From NCBI GenBank assembly GCA_902774325.1, contig CACYIC010000010.1, forward strand, positions 1 to 36,275: DNA of 36,275 nucleotides, in the 5' to 3' direction. The position numbers and the translations under genes are program-made. Source of the DNA: an uncultured Ruminococcus sp. (lineage in GTDB: Bacteria; Bacillota; Clostridia; Oscillospirales; Acutalibacteraceae). Below, piece by piece: positions 1 to 8,534 of this stretch; position 1 is the stretch's first letter; every line of letters begins with the position of its first letter. Below the pieces are notes generated by a model. That model was not told where the DNA came from. It saw nothing but the letters and a program-made list of their open reading frames with translations, and made no database searches.

Positions 1-1
1 C

Positions 2-874
2 CAGAGCCTCCGGGATCGCGGCGACAGCAAGCGCCACGGCGTACATCAGGGAGTTGAGTATGACGTCAGCGGAAAAGCCGTTTTTGGAATTCTGCCACAG
101 CGAAAGTCCGAAAACGACCGCGCAGATCAGCATTATTATCAGCGCGAGACGCGAGGAAAACTTATCAAGACTGCGCTGGAGCGGAGTTTTGCGCTCCTTG
201 GCTGAATTCATGAGAGAAGCGATCTTGCCTATTTCGGTGTTCATTCCCGTGGCGGTGACAAGCACCATGGCTCTGCCGTAGGTTACGAGGCTGCCCGAGA
301 AAACCATATTTTTCCGATCGGCAAGGGGCGCCTCGCCCAAGATCGCGCCCTCTTCCTTTTCAACGTTCGTGCTCTCTCCCGTGAGTGAGCTTTCGTTTAC
401 CTGGAGGGAGTAATTGTGGATGATACGCCCGTCGGCTACGACAAGGTCGCCCGCCTCGAGCATGAGGATATCTCCCTCGACGACGTGACGCGAATCTATC
501 TCGACCTTCTGACCGTCTCGGATGACCTTCGCGCCCGGAGACGAAAGGGACTTGAGGCTGTCGAGCGATTTCTGAGCCTTGATATGCTGCACGGTGCCGA
601 GTATGGCGTTCATTATGATGACGGCAAAGATAACTATTGTGCTCTCGATATTACCGGAGATCATGGAAATTATCGCCGCAACGATAAGAATAATGACCAG
701 AAGATCGGCAAATTGACTCAAAAACATCTGAAAAGCGTTCTTGCGTTTACCCTCGACCAGCACATTCTCGCCGTTTTTTTCAAGCGTTTCCTTTGCCCTC
801 TGCGATGACAGCCCCGAGGTCGTGACCTCATAGCTTTGCAGAGCTTCAAGCTCCGAGATTTGATACCAATTCAT
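2..874 (-). CDS. P-type cation-transporting ATPase, N-terminal part (cut by window edge)
   Basis: Membrane ATP-driven cation pump of the PMCA/SERCA-like group (P2 type). 291 residues are readable: a cation-ATPase N-terminal domain (about 1-70), transmembrane segments near 55-72 and 77-95, the actuator domain with the TGES motif at 165-168, further membrane helices near 243-260 and 272-290, and the ion-site PEAL motif (usually PEGL) at the very end. The phosphorylation DKTG motif, the nucleotide-binding domain and the C-terminal helices lie outside the window. The ATG at 872-874 follows a GGAGG site. The gene stands behind a yybP-ykoY-type riboswitch, an RNA class known to sense Mn2+ and to control Mn2+ exporters, so manganese export is the best guess; the protein alone would be called a Ca2+ ATPase. 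Fold certain, ion inferred. Confidence 0.93.
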   Translation of the reverse strand, partial: MNWYQISELEALQSYEVTTSGLSSQRAKETLEKNGENVLVEGKRKNAFQMFLSQFADLLVIILIVAAIISMISGNIESTIVIFAVIIMNAILGTVQHIKAQKSLDSLKSLSSPGAKVIRDGQKVEIDSRHVVEGDILMLEAGDLVVADGRIIHNYSLQVNESSLTGESTNVEKEEGAILGEAPLADRKNMVFSGSLVTYGRAMVLVTATGMNTEIGKIASLMNSAKERKTPLQRSLDKFSSRLALIIMLICAVVFGLSLWQNSKNGFSADVILNSLMYAVALAVAAIPEAL

Positions 875-886
875 AAAAAACCTCCG

Positions 887-937
887 AAAAAAAGAGACCT
901 TTATTGCGCGCGGACAACCGTTTACAATAAAAGTCTC
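887..937 (-). terminator. Riboswitch-controlled intrinsic terminator
   Basis: On the minus strand GAGACUUUUAUUG (937-925) pairs with CAAUAAAGGUCUC (906-894), 13 base pairs including one G-U, followed directly by seven U (893-887). The 5' arm contains the 3' strand of aptamer helix P1, so aptamer and terminator exclude each other. Ligand binding should therefore stop termination and switch the ATPase gene on. Confidence 0.85.
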
Positions 938-1025
938 GTTCTTTAAGATATATCCGATGCTTATAAATACAGCATGGGTCTGGCGATATATACCACGGCT
1001 ATCGCCGCGAACTACTCCCCTTTAT
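927..1025 (-). promoter_or_regulatory. yybP-ykoY-type (Mn2+) riboswitch aptamer
   Basis: The minus strand has the class hallmark GGGGAGUAG just inside helix P1 (AUAAAGG at 1025-1019 with CUUUUAU at 933-927). Inside P1 a GUUC/GAAC helix closes a junction with two arms: a CGGC-GAUA-GCCG hairpin, and a longer arm UAUAUC/GAUAUA carrying a one-sided internal loop (GCCAGACCC) above an AUGCU/AGCAU stem. This matches the known layout in which loops L1 and L3 dock around the metal. L3 differs from the commonest ACAUAC form, which is the main reason for caution. The family senses Mn2+; the downstream gene is a cation ATPase. Confidence 0.78.
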
Positions 1026-1031
1026 ACCATC

Positions 1032-1060
1032 ATTATATCATCGTTGCTTTTTCTTGTCAA
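1032..1060 (-). promoter_or_regulatory. Consensus sigma-A promoter of the riboswitch/ATPase transcript
   Basis: TTGACA (1060-1055), a 17-base spacer and TATAAT (1037-1032) on the minus strand are a perfect vegetative promoter. The start point would fall a few bases before the riboswitch P1 helix. It begins only 8 bases downstream of the clpE stop codon. Confidence 0.9.
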
Positions 1061-1068
1061 GCAATTTT

Positions 1069-3420
1069 TTACAGAGCCTCAACAACAATTCCCTCTCCGT
1101 CGGAGGTGACGTTCACGGCGCTTATTTTGCCGTCGCGCGAGCCGATCATAGCCGCGGCGATCTTTTCCTCAACCTCGCGGCGGATGGTGTGGCGGAGATC
1201 GCGAGCTCCGCTCTTGCCGTCGCAGGACTTCTTCGCGAGATACTCGCAAGCCTTGTCGTCATAGCTGAAGCGGATATGCTTTTCCTCGAGCGCCGGGATA
1301 TACTCCGAGAGCATGAGAGCCGCGATTTTGATGTAATTTTCCTCGGTGAGATTGTTGAAAACGATAACCTCGTCAACTCTCGCGAGAAATTCGGGACGCA
1401 GGAAATCAGAAAGCGCCTTCATGACCTTTTCCTTTGAGGCGTCCTCCTCGGTCTTGCCGAAGCCGAGAGCGCTCTCGCGGGTCGAGGAGCCGGCGTTCGA
1501 GGTCATGACGATAACGGTGTTTTCAAAGTTGACCGCCCTGCCGTGCGCGTCGGTGAGCTTGCCCTCGTCGAGGATCTGCAGCAGGATGTTGAGAACGTCG
1601 GGGTGCGCCTTCTCGATCTCGTCAAAGAGCAGGACCGAATACGGACGGCGGCGAACCTTCTCTGTCACCTGTCCCGCCTCGTCATAGCCGACGTATCCGG
1701 GCGGCGAACCGATGATCTTGGAAACCGAATGCTTTTCCATGAATTCGGACATATCGAGGCGGATAAGCGTTTCGGGAGTATCGAAAAGCTGTTGGCTGAG
1801 AACCTTTACAAGCTCTGTCTTTCCCACGCCCGTCGGACCCACAAAGATAAACGAAGCGGGTCTGCGGCGCGGAGAGATCTGGCAGCGGCTGCGCTTGATC
1901 GCACTGGCAAGAGCCTCGACAGCCTCATCCTGACCGATTATCTTTTTCTTGAGCTCGCCCTCGAGATCGGCGAGCTTTGAAAGCTCGTTTTCTCTGATCC
2001 TTGACGCGGGGATACCTGTCCAAAGCTCGATGACCTTGGCGATATCCTCCTCGGTGACGTGAGCGACAAGCTCCTCGGGGTCGATTTTTTGAAGCTCGCC
2101 GTCAATACGCGCAAGCTCAGTATTCACCTCGGCAAGCTGCTTGTAGTCGATATCGTCGGCAGAGGATATCTCATCCTTTTTCTGGAGAAGGAGCACCTTC
2201 TGCTCGTTGAGGGTATCGCTGTGCTCGAGAGCCTTGTTTCGCAGTGAAGCGCAGGCGCAGCTCTCGTCGAGCAGGTCGATAGCCTTGTCGGGCAGGAAGC
2301 GGTCGGTTATATATCTTTCCGAAAGGACGACCGTCTTGCGGACGATATCATCATCAACTACGACCCTGTGGTGCTTCTCGTAGTACTCCTTGACTCCCGC
2401 GATGACCTCGATCGACTGAGCGATCGTGGGCTCTCCGACCTTAACGGGCTGGAACCTTCTCTCGAGCGCGGAATCCTTTTCGATATATTTTCGGTATTCG
2501 TTAAAGGTAGTGGCGCCGATAACCTGAACCTCGCCTCTCGAAAGAGCGGGCTTGAGGATATTGGCGGCGTTCATCGTACCCTCGCTGTCGCCTGTTCCGA
2601 CCAGGCTGTGGACCTCGTCGATAAAGAGTATCACGTTTCCGCTCTCCTTGATCTCGGTGACAAGACCCTTGATACGGCTTTCAAATTGTCCTCTGAACTG
2701 AGTTCCCGCGACGAGGGAGGTCAGATCGAGGAGTTGGATCTCCTTGTCCTTGAGGCGCTGAGGCACCTTGCCCTGAGCGATCCGGAGCGCAAGACCCTCC
2801 GCGATCGCCGTTTTGCCGACGCCCGGCTCGCCTATAAGACAGGGGTTGTTCTTTGTACGTCTGGAAAGTATCTGAATGACGCGCTCGATCTCAACATCTC
2901 TGCCGACTATACGGTCGATCTTCCCTTCGCGCGCCTTGCGGGTAAGATCCTCGCAGTAGAGATTGATGTGCTTGCGCTTTTTATTCGGCTTATCCTTTTT
3001 GGCGTTGTTCGTCTGCGCCGAACCTGAGCTGTTCGCGCCGTCGTTTTTCTGTCCGCCGAAAATATTGCTGAAGAAGTTGGGAAAAGCGGGCGCGCCGTGC
3101 GAGAAGTCGTCGTCCTCGCTGCCTCCGCTTTCGCTGCGGAACTGCTCCATCTGCTCGGCGAGATTCTGTCCTCCGAGCTGATCCATCAATTCGGACATAT
3201 CTCCGCTGTCGCCCATATTCTGCATCAGGGCGTTCATCTGATCCTGAACCATCTCGAGATCCTCGTCGGAGATCCCCATTTTATTTATAAGATCCTCAAC
3301 AGGCTTGATATTGAGCTCCCTCGCGCAGCTGAGGCAATAGCCCACCGTCGGAGCGTCCTTTGAGTTGTTGTTGGAAACGAAAACGACCGCCTGGCGTTTT
3401 CCGCATCTGCTGCAAAGCAT
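1069..3420 (-). CDS. clpE: ClpE-type AAA+ unfoldase (ATP-dependent Clp protease ATP-binding subunit)
   Basis: Hexameric Hsp100 unfoldase that feeds proteins to ClpP. 783 residues. The N-terminus carries a zinc finger with Cys3, Cys6, Cys29 and Cys32, the feature that separates ClpE from ClpC, which has two Clp-N repeats instead. An acidic, Gly/Asn-rich linker (about 50-150) follows. The first AAA+ module has Walker A GEPGVGKT at 197-204 and Walker B ILFIDE; a short charged coiled-coil segment lies near 395-450; the second module has GPTGVGKT at 528-535. A Leu-Gly-Phe tripeptide at 652-654 fits the ClpP-docking loop. It is last in a minus-strand series, 18 bases after the pgsA-like gene, and has a GGAGG site. 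No CtsR operator was recognised upstream. The symbol rests on the zinc finger. Confidence 0.88.
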   Translation of the reverse strand: MLCSRCGKRQAVVFVSNNNSKDAPTVGYCLSCARELNIKPVEDLINKMGISDEDLEMVQDQMNALMQNMGDSGDMSELMDQLGGQNLAEQMEQFRSESGGSEDDDFSHGAPAFPNFFSNIFGGQKNDGANSSGSAQTNNAKKDKPNKKRKHINLYCEDLTRKAREGKIDRIVGRDVEIERVIQILSRRTKNNPCLIGEPGVGKTAIAEGLALRIAQGKVPQRLKDKEIQLLDLTSLVAGTQFRGQFESRIKGLVTEIKESGNVILFIDEVHSLVGTGDSEGTMNAANILKPALSRGEVQVIGATTFNEYRKYIEKDSALERRFQPVKVGEPTIAQSIEVIAGVKEYYEKHHRVVVDDDIVRKTVVLSERYITDRFLPDKAIDLLDESCACASLRNKALEHSDTLNEQKVLLLQKKDEISSADDIDYKQLAEVNTELARIDGELQKIDPEELVAHVTEEDIAKVIELWTGIPASRIRENELSKLADLEGELKKKIIGQDEAVEALASAIKRSRCQISPRRRPASFIFVGPTGVGKTELVKVLSQQLFDTPETLIRLDMSEFMEKHSVSKIIGSPPGYVGYDEAGQVTEKVRRRPYSVLLFDEIEKAHPDVLNILLQILDEGKLTDAHGRAVNFENTVIVMTSNAGSSTRESALGFGKTEEDASKEKVMKALSDFLRPEFLARVDEVIVFNNLTEENYIKIAALMLSEYIPALEEKHIRFSYDDKACEYLAKKSCDGKSGARDLRHTIRREVEEKIAAAMIGSRDGKISAVNVTSDGEGIVVEAL

Positions 3421-3438
3421 ATATAACCTCCAATATTA

Positions 3439-4050
3439 TTATTTTTCTTCCTTCCCGTTCTCTTTAGCCTTTTGCAGCTTATCCTCACGGGTGATATCTA
3501 TAAACATCTTTATATAGTTAGACAGAGCAAACAGCATGGCAAGCGCCGTGATGATAAAAAGAACTGTCTGCATCGTCGGATTTTCGTAGTGGAATACCGC
3601 TTTATGAAAAATGATAAGGAAAACGGACAGATAAAAAATCACTGTCGCCGCCTTGCCGTACCACTTTGACAGAGGAGGAGCGATTTTTTTGGTGAGCAGT
3701 ATAAGACCGCCGGTGAGCATCAAGGTATCCTTAACCACAAGGATGAGCATGAGCGGCAGCAGCGAAGGCATATAGATCAGCATACAAACCGCCACCGAAA
3801 TCAGCGTGAGCTTATCCGCTATCGGATCGAGGGTCTTTCCAAGAGCCGTGACCTGATTAAGCTTGCGGGCGACCACGCCGTCAAAGCAATCGGACAGACC
3901 CGAAACGCCTATGCATATCGCTGCCGCGAGGTAGTTTTCATGAATAAAAAAATACATGAAGGGCGCGATCAATATAAAGCGCAAATAGGTGAGCATATTT
4001 GCCACCGTAAAAAGGTCCTTCCAATTAAAAGTCCATTTTTCGTTCTTCAT
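3439..4050 (-). CDS. pgsA: CDP-alcohol phosphatidyltransferase, probably phosphatidylglycerophosphate synthase
   Basis: Integral membrane enzyme that would transfer a phosphatidyl group from CDP-diacylglycerol to glycerol 3-phosphate, the first committed step to phosphatidylglycerol. The 203-residue protein has the full CDP-alcohol phosphotransferase motif D57-G58-x2-A61-R62-x8-G71-x3-D75-x3-D79, the metal and substrate site. About six hydrophobic segments follow the pattern of the family, and the C-terminus is highly charged. ATG with a GGAG site. The family also includes cardiolipin and phosphatidylinositol synthases, and motif alone does not settle the acceptor; PgsA is preferred on length and on its general presence in Clostridia. 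It shares a transcript with clpE. Confidence 0.75.
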   Translation of the reverse strand: MKNEKWTFNWKDLFTVANMLTYLRFILIAPFMYFFIHENYLAAAICIGVSGLSDCFDGVVARKLNQVTALGKTLDPIADKLTLISVAVCMLIYMPSLLPLMLILVVKDTLMLTGGLILLTKKIAPPLSKWYGKAATVIFYLSVFLIIFHKAVFHYENPTMQTVLFIITALAMLFALSNYIKMFIDITREDKLQKAKENGKEEK

Positions 4051-4148
4051 TCTTTACTCCATCTCTTTTTTATCGAAAAATAAGGCGCGTAAAAGCCTGA
4101 AGGGATCAGAACCCGAAAAAGTCCGTTTTCCCGTTTTCTGGCTTTTGC

Positions 4149-4823
4149 CTAACAGAAATAACACATAAATCGAAATACTTTTCCGAAAAAGAAACCGTTG
4201 TCTGATAAAACAGGGTTTGTAAAGGTCATTATAACATAAAATAAATTAATTGCAAGCCATGAAATCACAATTCCTTCGACCGCGCCGAGAATTAAGCCTA
4301 AAAATTTGTTGACGCCCTTGAGAACGGGTATCTCAAAAAAGGTCAGCGCCGCGCGCGCCAGAAGCTTAGCGACTACCGCGAAAACGATAAAAAGCAGAAA
4401 AAACAGCATTATCGAGAGAACGCCGGTCGCAAGGCTTCCAAGCGGTTCCTCTATAGCCGCAGCGAGGGTCTTGGTCTGAGAGCCCTCGACAAAAACCCGG
4501 CGGCTCAAATCTCCGGAATCGGCGCCGAACAGCCCCGAAACCAGCAGAGCCGGGTTCTTTATCAGATTCGGGACAGCCTCGAAGCAGTTTTGAACGGCGT
4601 AAACGGCTCCGTTTTCGGAAATCAGCCGTTCGAGGTTATCTGTCACCGTCTGCTTGATAAAGCTTTGATATATCCATGACGAGAGCCACGCGGACGCGGC
4701 TTTGGCGCACATTGCCGACGCTGCGACAGCCGCAAGATTCAGAAGCGAGCGCACGATACCGCGATGCCAGCCGATTATTGCGAAAAGAATAATCACCGCC
4801 GCTGTAATGAGGTCTGAAACCAT
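4149..4823 (-). CDS. CvpA family membrane protein
   Basis: A 224-residue protein with an N-terminal membrane helix followed by the G-x-x-R-G-x-x-R-S pattern typical of CvpA (residues about 18-27), a less hydrophobic middle part (about 60-125), and two further membrane segments near 130-155 and 170-200, the last with the conserved LGxxxGxxEG stretch. CvpA was first linked to colicin V production in E. coli; its molecular role in Firmicutes is not firmly known, although links to envelope integrity are reported for the family. It begins 12 bases after the DUF5711 gene and is probably part of the ruvC-to-cvpA transcript. About 98 bases without a gene separate it from pgsA; the minus strand there has distant 7-base complementary arms (AAAAGCC and GGCTTTT) but no clean terminator. 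Confidence 0.85.
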   Translation of the reverse strand: MVSDLITAAVIILFAIIGWHRGIVRSLLNLAAVAASAMCAKAASAWLSSWIYQSFIKQTVTDNLERLISENGAVYAVQNCFEAVPNLIKNPALLVSGLFGADSGDLSRRVFVEGSQTKTLAAAIEEPLGSLATGVLSIMLFFLLFIVFAVVAKLLARAALTFFEIPVLKGVNKFLGLILGAVEGIVISWLAINLFYVIMTFTNPVLSDNGFFFGKVFRFMCYFC

Positions 4824-4835
4824 CCTTTTTCTCCC

Positions 4836-6116
4836 TTATGAAGCGGAATCTGGCGAAGCCGGATGATTGAAATCAATAAGTCTTATCTGGTTGACGCTCA
4901 AAACGTAAGCCTTGGTATCGGAGGTGAGCAGCGCCGCCTTCGCTCCGGTACCGGCGTCCGCGGTGTATTTCAGCTCGCCGAGGCTGTTGTAGGCGTAGAG
5001 CGTGTTTCCGTCGAGCACCGCAAGCGTGCCCTTGTAGACCGAAAAGGCGTCCGCGCCGTTATCGGTTTCTATCTCCGCCGTCTTGCCGCCGTTGTCGTCG
5101 TAGGTCGCGAGTATGCAGCTTCTGCCGTCTCCGCTCTTTGAAAGCGCAAGCGCGAAGCTGTTGGAATTGGGCATAAAGCAATAGTTGACCACCGGTCTTT
5201 CATTGTAGCCTACCGCGATCAGATCCTCGCTTCCGGGCTTGACGATATAAGCGGAATTTCTTCCGACAAGCGCGGCGCGGCTTCCGCTGAGGTACTTGCA
5301 GTCAAGGATCGCGTCTCCGTCTATCGTATATGTCGAAACGGGATCTGAAAGCCCGAAGTCGAGAACGTAAACCCCCGCCTTCATAGCGCCGCCGTCGCTG
5401 GTTATGCCGCAGGCGACGCAGCCGGAGCCGTCGGGATTCAACGCCACCGAGTTTATATAGTACTCGGAAAAGGAATATTTAAAAACGCGGTTGTTGTTTT
5501 TATCATAAGCAAAGAGCTCGCTGAGGAAGCCGCTGCCCTCGGTCACTATGCAGTAGCAGCCGTTCCGGCAGACGTCGCCGGTATAGATGACGCCTCCCTC
5601 GGAAACTCCGGTATAGGTGTTTTTATCGAAGCTGAGGAGCTGGTATCCGGTTTCTCCGAGACCGTAAGCCAAAAAGCGGTTCTCACTGCTCTTGAGCACG
5701 GGCTTTGAGTAGCGGAGCTGGATATTCGCAGCCTCCTTGCCCGAGGAATTGAGCGTGACGAAGGAGGTATCGGAGGCATAGGCGACCCTGCTCTGATTGA
5801 CTGTGAAATTGCCGGACTTTACCTCGCTTCCGACGATATTCACGGGAAAGCCTCCGCCGCCGTTTCCGAGCACGTCATAGGTCCACCAAACGGCGATATT
5901 GTCGGGCGAAAGCTTGTCCCTGTTGGCAAAAACAAAGACAACAAGTCCCGCCACAAGAGCGATAACAACGCCGAAAATGATTTTTTTGACAGCCTCGGGG
6001 GACATATCCGTCCGCTCCTGCTCATAGTCGTCGAGCGGCATATCCTCGTAGCTTATTACCTTTCGCTCCTTATTGGGTTTTGATTCCGTAAATCTTCCCT
6101 TTTTCCTGTTAAACAT
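4836..6116 (-). CDS. DUF5711 family membrane-anchored beta-propeller-like protein
   Basis: A 426-residue protein of unknown function that resembles the DUF5711 family of Clostridia. A basic, cytoplasmic N-terminus of about 45 residues leads into one membrane helix (about 46-64), then an outside domain of some 350 residues built from repeated short strands with SxxxxAxxx, V-L-D and D-G-N turns, the look of a beta-propeller. No catalytic motif is seen. The start at 6116 is chosen because an ACGGAG site lies 5 bases before it and because it avoids overlap with truA; a longer reading to 6158 would overlap truA. Its place between truA and cvpA suggests an envelope role, but nothing more specific can be said. 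Confidence 0.75.
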   Translation of the reverse strand: MFNRKKGRFTESKPNKERKVISYEDMPLDDYEQERTDMSPEAVKKIIFGVVIALVAGLVVFVFANRDKLSPDNIAVWWTYDVLGNGGGGFPVNIVGSEVKSGNFTVNQSRVAYASDTSFVTLNSSGKEAANIQLRYSKPVLKSSENRFLAYGLGETGYQLLSFDKNTYTGVSEGGVIYTGDVCRNGCYCIVTEGSGFLSELFAYDKNNNRVFKYSFSEYYINSVALNPDGSGCVACGITSDGGAMKAGVYVLDFGLSDPVSTYTIDGDAILDCKYLSGSRAALVGRNSAYIVKPGSEDLIAVGYNERPVVNYCFMPNSNSFALALSKSGDGRSCILATYDDNGGKTAEIETDNGADAFSVYKGTLAVLDGNTLYAYNSLGELKYTADAGTGAKAALLTSDTKAYVLSVNQIRLIDFNHPASPDSAS

Positions 6117-6118
6117 AA

Positions 6119-6862
6119 TTACTCCGTATAATTTACCTTGTTTAGATAAAGCCCGCACGCCTGCGCGGTCGGACCCGCAAAGCTTCTGTTTTTCTTTTCT
6201 ATTATTTCCGCGATGCCGTCGGGCGGTATCTTTCCCTGCTGGATCCTGAGCAGCGTACCGACCATTATCCTTACCATATTATAAAGGAAGCCGTCCGCCT
6301 CGACGCTCATCAGAACCATTTTTCCTTCCCGGGTAACGGTGAAATGCTTTACATTTCTCCTCATATCCCCCTGCTCGCGCTTATCGAGGGTGCAAAAGGA
6401 GGTGAAGTCGTGCAGCCCCTTGTAAGCCTGCGCCGCGTTGTTGAGCAATTCCTCGTCGAGCGGATAGCGGTAATGGAGGGCATAGCCGTCGAGAAACGGA
6501 TTCCGCACCTCGCTGTTCCATATCTTGTAGATGTACTCCTTGCTTTTGCAGCTGTAGCGGGCGTGAAAATCGAGCGGGACCTCGCGGCAGTCGAGAACAG
6601 CCACCGAAAGCGGCAGCCATCGGTTAAGCGCCGCCTTGAGCCTTTCGGGAGCGATCGGATGCGCGGTTTTCAGGCTCACGCAGTAGCTGAGAGCGTGAAC
6701 TCCGCTGTCTGTTCGGCTGCAGCCCTTCAAATCGGTATAGGAGCCGATTATTTTGGCGAGGGCGGTTTGAAGCGCCTCCTGAACGGTATAGGCGTTCTGC
6801 TGGATCTGCCAGCCGTGAAAGCGGCTTCCGTCGTATTGAATTGTCAGAAGCAGGTTTCTCAA
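6119..6862 (-). CDS. truA: tRNA pseudouridine(38-40) synthase TruA
   Basis: Converts uridines 38-40 in the anticodon arm of many tRNAs to pseudouridine. With the chosen start the protein is 247 residues, the usual TruA length, and begins MRNLLLTIQYDG, the standard opening strand. The catalytic aspartate is D52 in the R-T-D-S-G-V-H-A motif. The start is a TTG whose last two bases are the first two of the TGA stop of ecfT (TTGA), so translation is probably coupled; in-frame ATG codons further upstream (6889, 7003) would add unrelated residues inside ecfT. The ecfA1-ecfA2-ecfT-truA order is common in Firmicutes. Confidence 0.95.
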   Translation of the reverse strand: MRNLLLTIQYDGSRFHGWQIQQNAYTVQEALQTALAKIIGSYTDLKGCSRTDSGVHALSYCVSLKTAHPIAPERLKAALNRWLPLSVAVLDCREVPLDFHARYSCKSKEYIYKIWNSEVRNPFLDGYALHYRYPLDEELLNNAAQAYKGLHDFTSFCTLDKREQGDMRRNVKHFTVTREGKMVLMSVEADGFLYNMVRIMVGTLLRIQQGKIPPDGIAEIIEKKNRSFAGPTAQACGLYLNKVNYTE

Positions 6863-7671
6863 ATCACCGAACCCAGCAACAGATTGCATACTACTACACC
6901 GCCGATCAGCATTCCGGTAACAACAAAGGAAACGATATCCCTGTGATCCATTTTCAGTATTTTCATTCGGGTGCGCCCGCTTCCTCCCCGGTAGCAGCGG
7001 CACTCCATCGCGGTCGCTATATCATAAGCTCTTCTGAACGCCGAAACAAAAAGAGGAATAAGTATCGGCACCAGAGCCTGAACGCGCCTGAAAAGATTTC
7101 CCGACTCCAGATCCGCGCCTCTCGCCTTCTGAGCCTGCATGATCTTGTCGGTTTCCTCGAGCAGGGTCGGAACGAAGCGCAGCGCCAGCGACATCATCAT
7201 CGCTATCTCGTGAACCGGAAAGCGCAGCTTGGCGAGCGGCTTCATCAGTCTCTCGAGAGCGTCCGTTATCTCGGTCGGCGAGGTGGTAAAGGTCAGGCAG
7301 GAGCTTGCGAGTATCAGCGCGACGATGCGCACCGTGACAAAGACGGCTCTGTGGATACCCGCTACGGTCAGCTTGAAGATCCACCACTGCCAGAGAGCCT
7401 CGCCCGAACCGTAGAAAAGGTTGAGCAGCGAGGTGAAGATAACTATCGCGATTATCACCTTTAGGCTTTTGAAATAAAACTTCGCCGGGATTCGGCTGAG
7501 TATCAGAAAGACCGCGCAAAACGCCGCGCAAAGTCCCAGCGAGGCGTAATTGAAGGTGCAGAAGATCAACGCTACGAAGGCGATGAATATCAGGAGCTTC
7601 GCCCTGGGATCCAGCCTGTGGATAAGGCTGCTGCCGGGAAAATACTGACCGAAGGCAACATCTCTTACCAT
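6859..7671 (-). CDS. ecfT: ECF transporter transmembrane subunit EcfT
   Basis: Membrane coupling subunit of an energy-coupling factor (ECF) vitamin/metal uptake transporter; it joins the two ATPases to interchangeable substrate-binding S proteins. 270 residues with five or six hydrophobic segments, and the two C-terminal coupling-helix motifs: K-A-R-G-A near residue 160 and an A-M-E-C-R-C-Y-R-G stretch near 225, which corresponds to the family's second Ala-Arg-Gly-type motif. Its ATG lies 7 bases inside the end of ecfA2, with a GGAGGG site. No S component is encoded nearby, so this is a shared (group II) module whose S proteins lie elsewhere. Confidence 0.93.
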   Translation of the reverse strand: MVRDVAFGQYFPGSSLIHRLDPRAKLLIFIAFVALIFCTFNYASLGLCAAFCAVFLILSRIPAKFYFKSLKVIIAIVIFTSLLNLFYGSGEALWQWWIFKLTVAGIHRAVFVTVRIVALILASSCLTFTTSPTEITDALERLMKPLAKLRFPVHEIAMMMSLALRFVPTLLEETDKIMQAQKARGADLESGNLFRRVQALVPILIPLFVSAFRRAYDIATAMECRCYRGGSGRTRMKILKMDHRDIVSFVVTGMLIGGVVVCNLLLGSVI

Positions 7672-8534
7672 ATCCTTCCCTCCTTTTTCAGCAGCGCCGA
7701 AAGGACGGAAAACGCCTGGTCGACGGTGAGCACTCCCGCGGGGACGTCAAAGCCCCTGTCGCGCAGTCCCTGCATGATCGTGGTGATCTGAGGCACCCTC
7801 AAGCCAAAGGACGAAAGCTCGGCGCCTCTGGCAAAGACCCTGTCGGTCGAATCAAGCATGGCGAGCTGCCCGTGATTCATCACCATTATTCTGTCGGCAA
7901 CGCGGGCGATATCCTCCATGCTGTGCGAAACCAGCATCACGGTATTGCCCTTCTCCTTGTGATAATTGAGGATCTGGCTGAGAAGTATCTCTCTGCCCAT
8001 GGGGTCAAGTCCCGCGGTCGGCTCGTCAAGTATCAGGATCTCGGGATTCATGGCGATCACGCCCGCGATCGCGGCGCGGCGCTTCTCTCCTCCCGAAAGA
8101 TCGAAGGGGGATTTTTCAAGCAGCTCGGGCTTTAAGCCGACAAAATCCGCCGCCTTGCGAACGGAGCTGTCCAGCTCGTCGCCCGTAAGACCGGTATTCT
8201 GAGCGCCGAAGGCGATATCCTTGTACACGGTCTCCTCAAAAAGCTGGTATTCCGGGTATTGGAAAACCATTCCGACCCTGAAGCGCACCTTTCGTATCTC
8301 CTTGGGCTTTGCCCAGATATCCGTTCCCTCAAGCAGCACCTGTCCCTCGGCAGGTCGGATAAGTCCGTTGAGCATCTGCACAAGGGTGGATTTGCCCGAA
8401 CCGGTATGACCGATGATACCGATGAACTCGCCCTTTTTGATCGTAAGGCTCACGTTATCGACGGCGCGCTTCTCAAAGGGCGTGCCCTTGCCGTAAACGT
8501 AGCCGATATTTTTAAGCTCAAGAAGGTCGCTCAT
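7665..8534 (-). CDS. ecfA2: ECF transporter ATP-binding subunit EcfA2
   Basis: One of the two ATPases that drive the ECF transporter. Walker A GHTGSGKS near residue 37, the Q-loop (VFQYPEYQLFEE), the ABC signature LSGGEKRR, Walker B ILILDEPTAGLDP and the switch histidine VSHS are all present. The start at 8534 forms an ATGA overlap with the ecfA1 stop, with a GGAGG site 8 bases before it; the longer reading to 8564 is not needed. 289 residues, standard for the family. Assigned as A2 from its second position in the operon and the LSGGEKRR signature. Confidence 0.93.
   Translation of the reverse strand: MSDLLELKNIGYVYGKGTPFEKRAVDNVSLTIKKGEFIGIIGHTGSGKSTLVQMLNGLIRPAEGQVLLEGTDIWAKPKEIRKVRFRVGMVFQYPEYQLFEETVYKDIAFGAQNTGLTGDELDSSVRKAADFVGLKPELLEKSPFDLSGGEKRRAAIAGVIAMNPEILILDEPTAGLDPMGREILLSQILNYHKEKGNTVMLVSHSMEDIARVADRIMVMNHGQLAMLDSTDRVFARGAELSSFGLRVPQITTIMQGLRDRGFDVPAGVLTVDQAFSVLSALLKKEGRIW

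Noticed and set aside
4051-4148. Terminator between cvpA and pgsA
   Set aside because: The complementary arms are about 40 bases apart with weak inner pairing and no immediate U run, so it is mentioned only under cvpA.
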